Source: Halomonas piscis
GTDB taxonomy: Bacteria; Pseudomonadota; Gammaproteobacteria; Pseudomonadales; Halomonadaceae
NCBI RefSeq assembly: GCF_031886125.1
Contig: NZ_CP119391.1
Span: forward strand, 1,922,001 to 1,986,000
Reading direction: 5' to 3'
DNA length: 64,000 nucleotides
The translations under genes were made by a program, and so were the position numbers. The notes beneath the pieces were generated by a model. It saw only the letters and a list, made by a program, of their open reading frames with translations, did not search any database and was not told where the DNA came from. Shown one piece after another: positions 28,263 through 37,025 of this stretch (position 1 is its first letter; each line of letters begins with the position of its first letter).

Positions 28263-31200
28263 TTAACGGCCTCCTGAACGTAGTCGTTGTTTTCGCCGTC
28301 GAGCCAGTCGATGTTGTGCATCTTGCGCACCAGCACAAACTCATCGCGGTTGGAGCCCACGGTGCCGTAGTAGTTAAAGCTGTAGGAAAGCTGCGCATAG
28401 CCGCCGATCATGTGGGTCGGCTTGGGACACACCCGGGTCACCGAGTTGTGGATCCCGCCCCGGGTGCCGGTGATCTCGGAGCCGGGAATGTTCACGATCC
28501 GCTCCTGGGCGTGATACATCATGACCATGCCGTTTTTCACCCGCTGGCTGACCACCGCCCGGGCGGCAATGGCGCCGTTGGCGTTGTAGGCCTCGATCCA
28601 GTCGTTGTCTTCCACGCCGATGGATTTGGCGTCGTCCTCGGACATCCAGATGATCGGCCCGCCCCGGGACAGCGTCTGCATCAGCAGGTTGTCCGAGTAG
28701 GTGGAGTGAATCCCCCACTTCTGGTGCGGCGTGAGGAAGTTGAGCGCGATTTCCGGGTTGCCGTTGTCCTGGGGCACCGACACGCTGGCGGCCGCCTTGG
28801 TGTCAATCGGCGGACGATACACCAGCAGACTCTCGCCGAAGGCGCGCATCCAGGGATGATCCTGATAAAGCTGCTGACGACCGCTCACCGTGCGCCACGG
28901 AATCATCTCGTGGACGTTGGTGTAGCCGGCGTTGTAGGACACGTGCTCGTCCTCGAGGCCCGACCAGGTGGGGCTGGAGATGATCTTGCGCGGCTGGGCC
29001 ACCACGTCGCGAAAGCGGATCTTCTCGTCTTCCTTGGGCCTGGCCAGGTGGGTGTGGTCGCGACCGGTGATTTTTGACAGCGCCCCCCAGGCCTTCACCG
29101 CCACGTTGCCGTTGGTTTCCGGCGCCAGCGTGAGAATCATCTCGGCGGCGTCCACGGCGCTGTCCAGAAGCGGCTGCCCCTTGGCCGGTCCGTCGAGCTT
29201 GCGGTGGTTGAGGTTGCGTAAAAGCTCTACCTCGGACTCGGTCTGCCAGTTGATGCCCTTGCCGCCGTTGCCGGCGTTTTCCAGCATCGGCCCCACCGAG
29301 GTGAAGCGCTCGTAGGTTTCCGGATAGTTGCGCTTGACCTCAACAAGGTTGGGCATGGTCTTGCCCGGAAGCGGCTCGCACTCGCCCTTCTTCCAGTCGA
29401 GCACGGCGGTTTGCGCAAGCTCGCCGGGGGAGTCGTGCTGCATGGGCAGGGTGACCAGGTCGGTCTCCTCGCCGAGGTGGCCCACACAGACCCTGGAGAA
29501 GGCCTTGGCGATGCCCTTGTAGATTTCCCAGTCGCTGCGCGACTCCCACGCCGGGTCGGTGGCCGCGGTCAGCGGGTGGATGAACGGGTGCATGTCCGAG
29601 GTGTTGAGGTCGTTTTTCTCGTACCAGGTGGCCGTGGGCAGCACGATGTCGGAGTAAAGGCAGGTGGTGGACATGCGAAAGTCCAGCGTCACCAGCAGAT
29701 CGACCTTGCCCTCCGGCGCCTCGTCGTGCCATTTGACCTCTTCGGGCTTGTTGGCCCCGGCCTCGCCCAGGTTCTTGCCCTGGATACCGTGGCGGGTGCC
29801 CAGCAGGTACTTGAGCATGTACTCGTGGCCCTTGCCCGAGCTGCCCAGCAGATTGGAGCGCCAGATGAACATGTTGCGCGGGAAGTTCTGGGGGCTGTCC
29901 GGATCTTCCGAGGCAAAGCTCAGCTTGCCGCTCTTGAGCTGGTCAACCACGTAGTCGGCGGTGCCCATACCGGCCTTCTCTGCCTCACCGGCAAGGCGCA
30001 GCGGGTTGGTATTGAGCTGGGGCGCGGACGGCAGCCAGCCCATGCGTTCGGCGCGGACGTTGTAGTCGATCAGGTTGCCGGCGTAGTCCTTGGCCTGGGC
30101 CAGCGGCGAGAGCAGCTCCTTGATCTCGAGCTTCTCGTAGCGCCACTGGCTTGAATGGTTGTAGAAAAACGAGGTGCCGTTCATGTGCCGTGGCGGACGC
30201 TGCCAGTCAAGGCCGAAGGCCAGCGGTAGCCAGCCGGTCTGCGGACGCAGTTTCTCCTGGCCCACGTAGTGCGACCAGCCGCCGCCGGTCTGGCCGATGC
30301 AGCCGCACATGATCAGCATGTTGATCAGGCCGCGGTAGTTCATGTCCATGTGGTACCAGTGGTTCATCCCGGCACCGACGATGATCATGGAGCGACCGCG
30401 GGTCTTGTGGGCGTTGTCGGCAAATTCGCGGGCAATGCGGGTCGCCTGTTCGGCGGGCACGCCGGTGATCTTTTCCTGCCACGCCGGCGTGTACGGGCGC
30501 AGCTGGCCGTAGTCGGTGGCGCCGTCGTCCTCGCCCTCGGCGCCGAAGCCGCGGTCGATGCCGTAGTTGGCGCACATCAGATCGAACACGGTCACCGCCA
30601 GCACGTCGGAGCCGTCGGCTCTTTTCAGCCGCTTCACCGGCAGGCTGTGGTAGAGAATCTCGTCGTGGGCTCCTTCGTTCTTGACGCTTTCGAAGTGCTT
30701 GTGCTCGATGCCGCCAAAGTAGGGAAAGGCCACCCGGGCGACTTCGTCACGGCGCTTGTCGAGGCTCAAGAGCGGCGCCAGATCGGCGCCGTCGGCGTCC
30801 AGAGGCTCCAGATTCCACTTGCCGCGGTTGGCTTCGTCCTCGCCCCAGCGGAAGCCGATGGATCCCCGGGGCACCACCAGCTGATCCCGGGCTTCGTCCC
30901 AGACCACGGTTTTCCACTCGGGGTTGTTGCCCTGGCCCAGGCTTGCCTCGAAGTCGCTGGCGCGCATCTGCCGACCCGGCGCGTAGCTGCCGTCCTCGCG
31001 CGGTTCAAGCTCGACCAGGCAGGGCATGTCGGTGTAGCGGCGCACGTAGTCGGTAAAATAGGCGCTGGGGTTGTCGAGGTGAAACTCCTTGAGAATCACG
31101 TGCCCCATGGCCAGCGCCAGCGCGGCGTCGGTGCCCTGCTTGGCGGAAAGCCATTCGTCGGTAAGCTTGGAGACTTCGGAGTAGTCCGGCGTAATCGACA

Positions 31201-32035
31201 CCGTCTTGGTGCCCTTGTAGCGCACCTCGGTGAAGAAGTGGGCGTCCGGCGTGCGCGTCTGGGGGACGTTGGAGCCCCAGGCGATGAGGTAGCCGGAGTT
31301 GTACCAGTCGGCGGACTCGGGCACGTCGGTCTGCTCGCCCCAGGTCTGGGGACTGGCCGGCGGCAGATCGCAGTACCAGTCGTAGAACGACAGGCAGACG
31401 CCGCCGATCAGCGACAGGTAGCGCGCCCCGGAGGCGTAGGAAATCATCGACATCGCCGGAATCGGCGAGAAGCCGATAACCCGGTCCGGACCGTATTCCT
31501 TGGCGGTGTAGACGTTGGAGGCGGCGATGATCTCGTTGAGCTCGTCCCAGTCCGCGCGCACGAAGCCGCCCATGCCCCGGGCGCGCTTGTACTGCTTGGT
31601 ATGTGCCGGATCCTCGACAATGGTCGCCCAGGCCTCAACCGGATCTTTCTTGTCGGCCAGCACCTTGCGCCACAGCGCCAGCAGCGGCTTTCTTATCAGC
31701 GGGTACTTCAGCCGGTTGGCGCTGTACATGTACCAGGAGTAGCTGGCACCGCGCGGGCAACCGCGGGGCTCGTGGTTGGGCAGATCCGGGCGGGTGCGCG
31801 GATAGTCGGTCTGCTGGGTTTCCCAGGTCACCAGGCCATTCTTGACGTAGATTTTCCAGCTGCACGAACCGGTGCAGTTGACGCCGTGGGTGGAGCGCAC
31901 GATCTTGTCGTGCTGCCAGCGGCGGCGGTAGCTGTCCTCCCACTGGCGCGACTCCCGGCGCCGCTCGCCGTGGCCGTCGGCAAAGGGCTCGCGGGGCTTG
32001 CGGAAAAAATTCAGCCGGTCAATGAAATGACTCAT
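28259..32035 (-). CDS. narG: Respiratory nitrate reductase alpha subunit (molybdopterin)
   Basis: 1258 residues, full length (E. coli 1247). It reduces nitrate to nitrite at a Mo-bisMGD centre. The N-terminal FS0 cluster motif with one His and three Cys is HGVNCTGSCSWKIYVKNG, then RGCPRGASYSWYMYSANRLKYP. The Mo-ligand Asp lies in WGSNVPQTRTPDAHFF/YNSGYLIAW context. There is no Tat signal, so it is cytoplasmic and membrane bound. GGGAG is 8 bases from the ATG. It is the first gene of narGHJI. Confidence 0.98.
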   Translation of the reverse strand: MSHFIDRLNFFRKPREPFADGHGERRRESRQWEDSYRRRWQHDKIVRSTHGVNCTGSCSWKIYVKNGLVTWETQQTDYPRTRPDLPNHEPRGCPRGASYSWYMYSANRLKYPLIRKPLLALWRKVLADKKDPVEAWATIVEDPAHTKQYKRARGMGGFVRADWDELNEIIAASNVYTAKEYGPDRVIGFSPIPAMSMISYASGARYLSLIGGVCLSFYDWYCDLPPASPQTWGEQTDVPESADWYNSGYLIAWGSNVPQTRTPDAHFFTEVRYKGTKTVSITPDYSEVSKLTDEWLSAKQGTDAALALAMGHVILKEFHLDNPSAYFTDYVRRYTDMPCLVELEPREDGSYAPGRQMRASDFEASLGQGNNPEWKTVVWDEARDQLVVPRGSIGFRWGEDEANRGKWNLEPLDADGADLAPLLSLDKRRDEVARVAFPYFGGIEHKHFESVKNEGAHDEILYHSLPVKRLKRADGSDVLAVTVFDLMCANYGIDRGFGAEGEDDGATDYGQLRPYTPAWQEKITGVPAEQATRIAREFADNAHKTRGRSMIIVGAGMNHWYHMDMNYRGLINMLIMCGCIGQTGGGWSHYVGQEKLRPQTGWLPLAFGLDWQRPPRHMNGTSFFYNHSSQWRYEKLEIKELLSPLAQAKDYAGNLIDYNVRAERMGWLPSAPQLNTNPLRLAGEAEKAGMGTADYVVDQLKSGKLSFASEDPDSPQNFPRNMFIWRSNLLGSSGKGHEYMLKYLLGTRHGIQGKNLGEAGANKPEEVKWHDEAPEGKVDLLVTLDFRMSTTCLYSDIVLPTATWYEKNDLNTSDMHPFIHPLTAATDPAWESRSDWEIYKGIAKAFSRVCVGHLGEETDLVTLPMQHDSPGELAQTAVLDWKKGECEPLPGKTMPNLVEVKRNYPETYERFTSVGPMLENAGNGGKGINWQTESEVELLRNLNHRKLDGPAKGQPLLDSAVDAAEMILTLAPETNGNVAVKAWGALSKITGRDHTHLARPKEDEKIRFRDVVAQPRKIISSPTWSGLEDEHVSYNAGYTNVHEMIPWRTVSGRQQLYQDHPWMRAFGESLLVYRPPIDTKAAASVSVPQDNGNPEIALNFLTPHQKWGIHSTYSDNLLMQTLSRGGPIIWMSEDDAKSIGVEDNDWIEAYNANGAIAARAVVSQRVKNGMVMMYHAQERIVNIPGSEITGTRGGIHNSVTRVCPKPTHMIGGYAQLSYSFNYYGTVGSNRDEFVLVRKMHNIDWLDGENNDYVQEAVK

Positions 32036-32107
32036 GGTCGATCTCCCTGGCTTTTACAAAAACGCTTCAAAAAAAGGCTTTCATAAAACGCGATGGTCTA
32101 AAGCACT

Positions 32108-32215
32108 TACCTGATAGCAGGTATCTGGAGATCGATTTTGCCGGATTGAGCGGCTGATTTCTGCCCGGTTACCTCTATAAACTCACCCCCTACCACCAAG
32201 GAGATAGGGGGTGAG
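32108..32215 (-). promoter_or_regulatory. Putative control region of narGHJI
   Basis: The 227 bases between hmp and narG contain an inverted repeat TACCTG-ATAG-CAGGTA (32108-32123), a NarL-type heptamer TACCTCT (32170-32176) and an 11-bp hairpin CTCACCCCCTA/TAGGGGGTGAG (32182-32215) that may end hmp. I see no good FNR/Anr box here, which is odd for a nar operon. Confidence 0.45.
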
Positions 32216-32262
32216 GCCGTGCTTGCGACTGGCGGATCCGCGGCGTATCGCGCGGGCGTCGA

Positions 32263-33432
32263 CTAGGCGGCGCTTAGCGCCTTGGCGGGGCCGAAGTATT
32301 CATAGTGGCGGTGGGTTTCCGGCACGCCCAGGTGCGCAAGCCCCTGGTTCACCGCGTCCATGAAGCCGTGGGGGCCAACAAAGTAGCAGCGCGCGCTGTC
32401 GGGTAGACAGGCTTCCAGCAGCGCCTGGTTCACTCGGCCCTGGTAGTCCGCCGCCTCGCCCTGCTCATGAACGGTGACGGTGGTCAGCGTCTGCGGATGC
32501 TGGCGTGCCAGGCTTTCCAGCGCCTCGGCAAAGGCGTGGTGCTCGGCGTCAATGGCGGCGTGTACGTAGGTTACATGGCGCCCTTCGGCCAGCGCCTGGC
32601 GCGCCATGGGCAGAAGCGGCGTCTGGCCCACCCCGCCGCTGATCAGCAGCAGCGGCTCGTCGCCCCGGGCCAGGGTCAGCTCGCCAGCGGGCGGCAGCAG
32701 CTCGATGCTGTCGCCGACGTCCAGGCGATCATGGAAATGGCGGCTGGCAAGGCCCTGGGACTCGCGCTTGATCGACAGCCGGTAGCTCTTGCCGTTGGGA
32801 ACATCGGACAGGCTGTAATGGCGATACACCGGCTTGCCGTCGATTTCGAGCCGCACACCGATATACTGGCCCGGCAGGTGCTCGGCCACCGGACCGCCGT
32901 CTTCGGGTTCGAGGATAAACGAACGGATGACCCGGCTTTCCTGGTGCGTCGCCGCTATCCGGAACCGCCGGGTGCCGCGCCAGCCGCCGGGGCGATTTTC
33001 AAACTGCTGATAGCGCTGCTCCTCAAGCTCGATCAAAAGCCCGGCAAGCTCGTTGTAAAGCGCCGTCCAGGCATCGGCCACTTCGGGGGTGACGGCGTCG
33101 CCCAGCACCTCGGCGATGGCCGCCATCAGGCACTCGCCCACAATGGGGTACTGTTCGGGCTGGATATCCAGCGAAACGTGCTTGTTGACCACGGTTTCCA
33201 GAGTGGCGCGCGCGGTTTCCGGGGTCTGGCGCAGCTGCACATAGGCCAGAATGGCGCTGGCCAGCGCCCGGGGCTGCCCGCCGTCCTGCTGGTGGGCCTG
33301 GTTGAACAGCGACGCTACCTCGGGGTAGCGCTCGAACATCAGGGGATAAAAGCGCTGGGTAATGGCGTCGAGGTGTTCGGCGACCACGGGGGCGGTGGTC
33401 TCGATAATCTGTTCCTGTGCCTGCGTGAGCAT
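32263..33432 (-). CDS. hmp: Flavohemoprotein, nitric oxide dioxygenase
   Basis: 389 residues. An N-terminal globin domain (about 1-138; TTAPVVAEHLDAITQRFYPLMF, PIVGECLMAAIAEVLGDAV) is followed by a ferredoxin-NADP reductase-like FAD domain (YRHYSLSD) and an NAD domain (LLISGGVGQTPLLPM, CYFVGPHGFM). It oxidises NO to nitrate using O2 and NAD(P)H. The start at 33432 (MLTQAQEQIIETTAP) has AAGAGG upstream; the frame runs on to 33480 without a better site. An NsrR operator lies at 33544-33566. It sits between narG and the NsrR gene, fitting protection from NO formed during nitrate respiration. Confidence 0.96.
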   Translation of the reverse strand: MLTQAQEQIIETTAPVVAEHLDAITQRFYPLMFERYPEVASLFNQAHQQDGGQPRALASAILAYVQLRQTPETARATLETVVNKHVSLDIQPEQYPIVGECLMAAIAEVLGDAVTPEVADAWTALYNELAGLLIELEEQRYQQFENRPGGWRGTRRFRIAATHQESRVIRSFILEPEDGGPVAEHLPGQYIGVRLEIDGKPVYRHYSLSDVPNGKSYRLSIKRESQGLASRHFHDRLDVGDSIELLPPAGELTLARGDEPLLLISGGVGQTPLLPMARQALAEGRHVTYVHAAIDAEHHAFAEALESLARQHPQTLTTVTVHEQGEAADYQGRVNQALLEACLPDSARCYFVGPHGFMDAVNQGLAHLGVPETHRHYEYFGPAKALSAA

Positions 33433-33543
33433 GGCTACCTCTTGGGTCAAGCGTATGTTGCTTTCAGGCGCATAGTGCACTCAAAAGCCTGGGTTACGGG
33501 CATGCTGTGCTACCGCTCATCTCAAGGCGGGGGGGAACGCCAT

Positions 33544-33566
33544 AAGATGCATATAAAATACATCTT
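33544..33566 (-). promoter_or_regulatory. NsrR operator upstream of hmp
   Basis: A 23-base near-palindrome AAGATGCAT-ATAAA-ATACATCTT matches the NsrR consensus (AAGATGYAT...ATRCATCTT) at almost every position. It lies about 112 bases before the hmp start, in an AT-rich promoter stretch. The nsrR gene itself is 1 kb away. Confidence 0.88.
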
Positions 33567-33652
33567 TAATATACCAAGCATGGCCGCCCACCACAATTGC
33601 GCCGCGACAATTCACCGCCGCTCGGCGGCGCTTGTGCCGCCCTTTGACGTTA

Positions 33653-34509
33653 GGGCGTGTTGACGTTTCACATGGGCAGCCATAAAAAGCCGCAGGCCAA
33701 GGCCACCATGCTTTCGTAGTTTCGCTTGAGCTTGTCGTAACGCGTTGCGATGGCGCGATACGGCTTCAATCGAGCAAAGGCATTCTCAACCAGATGCCGA
33801 TAGCGATATAAGCCTCTGTCCAGATTGGCATTTCCTTTCTTTGAGTTGCGTTTGCGTGGAATGACGGCAGCCATGCCCTTGGCTTCGATCTGTCCACGGA
33901 TACGCTCGCTGTCATAGCCCTTGTCAGCCACCAATGCATCACCCGCTGGCAAATCGTCAATCAATGCCCGGGCTTCCGTGCTGTCGTGCACCTCACCCCC
34001 GGTTATTCTGAAGGTGATCGGTAGCCCATAGGCATCTACGGTCAAGTGGATCTTGCTGGTATTGCCTGCACGACTTTTGCCAATGGCTTCTGCGTCTTCC
34101 GTGGCAGCTCCGGTGCTGTCCTGGTGGGCCTTGACGTAGGAGCCATCAATGAACAGCCACTCAACATCAGGCTCCTCCACCAGAGAGCTGAAAAGCCTCA
34201 TCAGCTTTCCACTCGCTGACCAGGCGTTAAAACGCTTGTAGACCGTGTTCCAGGGGCCAAACGTCTCCGGTAGGTCCCGCCACGGGCAGCCGGTGCGCAT
34301 CCGATAAAGGATGCCTTCTATCGTGGTACGCAAGTCGGCCTTGTCATAAATACCTTGTTGAAGCAGGATAGGTTTCAGCTTCGACCAGTGTTCATCCGTG
34401 AGCATTTGTCGGGGCATGGCAGGCTTGCAGTTTGTTGGTGTAGGAACCTTTATTCTGCGAGCTTGCCCCTATCCTGCCAATACCCCTGCCATGAAACGTC
34501 AACAGGCCC
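33653..34509. mobile_element. IS5-family insertion sequence (857 bp) between hmp and nsrR
   Basis: The ends GGGCGTGTTGACGTTTCA (33653) and, inverted, GGGCCTGTTGACGTTTCA (ending 34509) differ at one base. TA is present on both outer sides (33651-33652 and 34510-34511). It is complete with an intact transposase. The right end lies 56 bases before the nsrR start, so it may have displaced the nsrR promoter. Confidence 0.92.
33668..34417 (-). CDS. IS5-family transposase
   Basis: 249 residues in one frame, unlike the two-frame element at 9.8 kb. The DDE residues lie in LFIDGSYVKAHQD, ALVADKGYDSERIR and HLVENAFARLKPYRAIATRYDK. The N-terminal MLTDEHWSKLKPILLQQG and GCPWRDLPETFGPWNTVYKRF are typical. 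It occupies nearly the whole element and reads toward hmp. Confidence 0.93.
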   Translation of the reverse strand: MPRQMLTDEHWSKLKPILLQQGIYDKADLRTTIEGILYRMRTGCPWRDLPETFGPWNTVYKRFNAWSASGKLMRLFSSLVEEPDVEWLFIDGSYVKAHQDSTGAATEDAEAIGKSRAGNTSKIHLTVDAYGLPITFRITGGEVHDSTEARALIDDLPAGDALVADKGYDSERIRGQIEAKGMAAVIPRKRNSKKGNANLDRGLYRYRHLVENAFARLKPYRAIATRYDKLKRNYESMVALACGFLWLPM

Positions 34510-34565
34510 TAGCAAAATAGCGCAAAGCTCGTACAATGGAGGAAAGGGCTTTCAGGCGATATCTT

Positions 34566-35015
34566 ATGCATTTGACGCGATTTACCGACTATTCCGTTCG
34601 CGTGCTGCTTTATCTGGCCACCAAGGGGGAGGCGCGCTCGACCATCAGCGAAGTCGCCGGGACGTTCGACATTTCGCGCAACCACCTGATGAAGGTGGTC
34701 CAGGAGCTGAACCAGAAAGGCTACCTGAAAGCCATGCGCGGCAAGCACGGCGGGCTGTTGCTCAACCGGCCTCCCTCCAGCATCAACCTGGGCGCGCTGG
34801 TCCGCGATACCGAGCAGGAAATGGCGCTGGTCGAATGCTTTCGCGAAGACAACGCCTGCGTGATCACCCCCCACTGCCGCCTGCAGCCGATCCTTGCCGA
34901 GGCCCTGAACGCCTTTCTCGGCGTGCTCGACCAATACACCCTGGCCGACATGCTCGACGGCCGCAACGCCGAGCTTGCCCGGCTGTTGAGAATCCCCGCC
35001 ACCAACGTCTCATGA
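34566..35015 (+). CDS. nsrR: NO-sensing Rrf2-family repressor NsrR
   Basis: 149 residues. The winged helix is MHLTRFTDYSVRVLLYLATKG...ISEVAGTFDISRNHLMKVVQELNQKGYLKAMRGKHGG, very close to E. coli NsrR. The three cluster Cys are in CFREDNACVITPHCRLQ. The [2Fe-2S]/[4Fe-4S] cluster is nitrosylated by NO, releasing repression of genes such as hmp. The start at 34566 matches the family; an in-frame ATG at 34536 would add ten residues. TACAAT at 34532-34537 is a possible -10 but has no good -35, since an IS ends at 34509. Confidence 0.93.
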   Translation: MHLTRFTDYSVRVLLYLATKGEARSTISEVAGTFDISRNHLMKVVQELNQKGYLKAMRGKHGGLLLNRPPSSINLGALVRDTEQEMALVECFREDNACVITPHCRLQPILAEALNAFLGVLDQYTLADMLDGRNAELARLLRIPATNVS

Positions 35016-35047
35016 CGCCTGCCGCGCCACCGGGGCTATCCGCTCAA

Positions 35048-35142
35048 AGAGGTAGCCTGACCACTTCTTATACCTCCAAAGACGTAATACACTGCCCGTA
35101 GCCGGGGAAAGATCCACTCGCCGCATCTTACCTCGGTATTGT
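35048..35142 (+). promoter_or_regulatory. Putative NarL sites and shared 12-mer upstream of narX
   Basis: AGAGGTA (35048-35054, reverse of the NarL heptamer TACCTCT) and the near match TACCTCC (35071-35077) lie upstream of narX. CCTCGGTATTGT (35131-35142) recurs exactly at 37759-37770 upstream of the first narK gene. This would give autoregulation of narXL by nitrate. Confidence 0.5.
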
Positions 35143-35160
35143 TTCGCTTACGGGAGCTGC

Positions 35161-37023
35161 ATGAACGCTTTACGGCATTCGCTTGTTGCGCGCATTGTCG
35201 CTTATCTGGTGCTGATCAGCGGCCTGGCACTCGCCAGCATCGGGCTGACCGTGATCATGGCCAACAGCACCCAGGGCAACGCCGCGGCCATCAACGAAGC
35301 CGGCGCGCTGCGCCTGGCCGGCGCCCGCATCATCCACGCCCTGAGCCTTGCTGACGCCGAACCGCTGGATCGGGTACTGGCGCTGGAAAAGCGGCTGGAA
35401 AGCTCGACCCTTGAGGCCCGCTCACACTACGGCGTCATCGGCCGCCAGGCCGCCAATGATATCAACGCCGCCCTTGAGCGGCTCCGCGACCGCTTTCACC
35501 GCCATGTCGTCCCCGCCGTGGACGCCGCGGAAAACGCCGGCCGGGAGCAGCAGGCCCGGGCCACGGCTCGACTCAACGCCTATATCCGCGAAGTGGATCG
35601 CTTCGTTACGCTGCGCGCCCGCACCACCGAATCCCGGATCGGCCTGATGAGCAGCATTCAAGTGCTGTTTCTTGGCCTGATCGCTCTGCTGCTGGTGGTG
35701 GCCCTGGTCGACATGCAGCGCAGCCTGGCTCGCCCGGTGCGCCGGCTGATGGCGCTCAGCCGCCAGTTCAGCCAGCGCCGCTTCGACGGCCGCAGCCATT
35801 TCACCAGCCGCAACGAGATAGGCAAGCTGGGGCGGACTCTGGATCACATGGCCGCCGAGCTGGACGCCAGCTACCAGGCGCTGGAAGACCGGGTGGCGCA
35901 AAAAACCGCCGAGCTTGAGCGCCACAACCGTGCCCTGCAAATCATCCACGACAGCAGTCACGCCCTGTACGGCGGCGGCAACGACCTGTGCGCCAGCGCC
36001 GCGCCGATGCTGCGCCGGCTGGAAAACGTGCTCAACATCGGTCCCATCGTACTGTCGCTGCACAACGAGCACGACGGAACCGACATGGAGATTCTCGCCA
36101 CCCATTCGCCGGAGCGCCCTCTTTACTGCCGGGATCTTGACTGCTTTGCCTGCCTGGGCACCGACGACGCCGCTTCCCGGGATCGGCATATTCCCCTGGT
36201 GGATGCCAACGCCCGGGCGCTGGTGCTGCCCATGGTGGCCGGCCATCTGACCCTTGGATATCTCACCGTGAGCTATCTGGAAGCCCCCGGCCCGTCTACG
36301 CACCGGCTGCTGAATACCCTGGCCGACCAGCTGGCCACCGCCATCTATCTGGAACAGCGCATCGAGGAGCAGCAGCAGCTATCGCTGATCAAGGAGCGCA
36401 CGATTATTGCCCGGGAGCTTCACGATTCGCTGGCCCAGTCGCTGTCCTACCTCAAGATGCAGGTCGCCAGGCTCGAACGCATGCAGGCCAAGGGGCTGCC
36501 CGCCGAGCGCCAGACCCAGGTGATTGGCGATCTGCGCGAAGGGCTTAACAGCGCCTATCGCCAGCTGCGCGAGCTTCTGACCACCTTCCGCCTGTCGCTG
36601 GACAAGTCCGGCCTCCAGCCGGCTCTGGAGCAGACCGTGGAAGAGTTCAGCGAGCGCCTGGGGTTTCCCATCGAGCTGGTCTACCAGGTGCCCCCTCACC
36701 TGCTCAGCGCCAACGAAGAGGTGCACTTGCTGCAAATCACCCGCGAGGCGCTTGCCAATACCGTTAAGCATGCCCACGCCCACTGGGCGCGCGTCAGCCT
36801 CACTTTCCGCCAGGCACGCCTGCAGCTGGCTATCGAGGACGACGGTATCGGACTTGCCCACGATGATTCGCCCCCCATGCACTACGGACTGGTCATCATG
36901 CGCGACCGAGCGCGGCATATTGATGCCCGACTTGACCTGCACAACCGCCCGGGCGGCGGTACCGAGGTGCATCTTGACATGACCCCCCAAGCTGATCGAT
37001 TGATTAAAGAAGAGAGTTTGTGA
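35161..37023 (+). CDS. narX: Nitrate/nitrite sensor histidine kinase
   Basis: 620 residues. The first membrane helix is at about 9-33. The periplasmic part starts with a P-box-like nitrate-binding segment (NSTQGNAAAINEAGALRLAGARI), and the second helix is at about 165-185. A HAMP domain (RSLARPVRRLMALSRQF) follows, then a signalling helix, a GAF-like region with a Cys cluster (CRDLDCFAC), a HisKA_3 domain with phospho-His at about residue 421 (RELHDSLAQSLSYLKMQ) and an HATPase domain (REALANTVKHAHA, DDGIGL, YGLVIMRDRA). It phosphorylates NarL, encoded immediately downstream. Confidence 0.95.
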   Translation: MNALRHSLVARIVAYLVLISGLALASIGLTVIMANSTQGNAAAINEAGALRLAGARIIHALSLADAEPLDRVLALEKRLESSTLEARSHYGVIGRQAANDINAALERLRDRFHRHVVPAVDAAENAGREQQARATARLNAYIREVDRFVTLRARTTESRIGLMSSIQVLFLGLIALLLVVALVDMQRSLARPVRRLMALSRQFSQRRFDGRSHFTSRNEIGKLGRTLDHMAAELDASYQALEDRVAQKTAELERHNRALQIIHDSSHALYGGGNDLCASAAPMLRRLENVLNIGPIVLSLHNEHDGTDMEILATHSPERPLYCRDLDCFACLGTDDAASRDRHIPLVDANARALVLPMVAGHLTLGYLTVSYLEAPGPSTHRLLNTLADQLATAIYLEQRIEEQQQLSLIKERTIIARELHDSLAQSLSYLKMQVARLERMQAKGLPAERQTQVIGDLREGLNSAYRQLRELLTTFRLSLDKSGLQPALEQTVEEFSERLGFPIELVYQVPPHLLSANEEVHLLQITREALANTVKHAHAHWARVSLTFRQARLQLAIEDDGIGLAHDDSPPMHYGLVIMRDRARHIDARLDLHNRPGGGTEVHLDMTPQADRLIKEESL

Positions 37024-37025
37024 AC

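Noticed and set aside
30269..32086. Long open frame (about 600 codons) on the strand opposite narG
   Set aside because: Antisense frames of this length are common in GC-rich coding DNA; no ribosome site or family resemblance, while narG is unmistakable.
32108..32123. TACCTG/CAGGTA palindrome as a NarL 7-2-7 site
   Set aside because: The half-sites do not match TACYYMT and the spacing is 6-4-6; it is recorded only as an inverted repeat in the narG control region.
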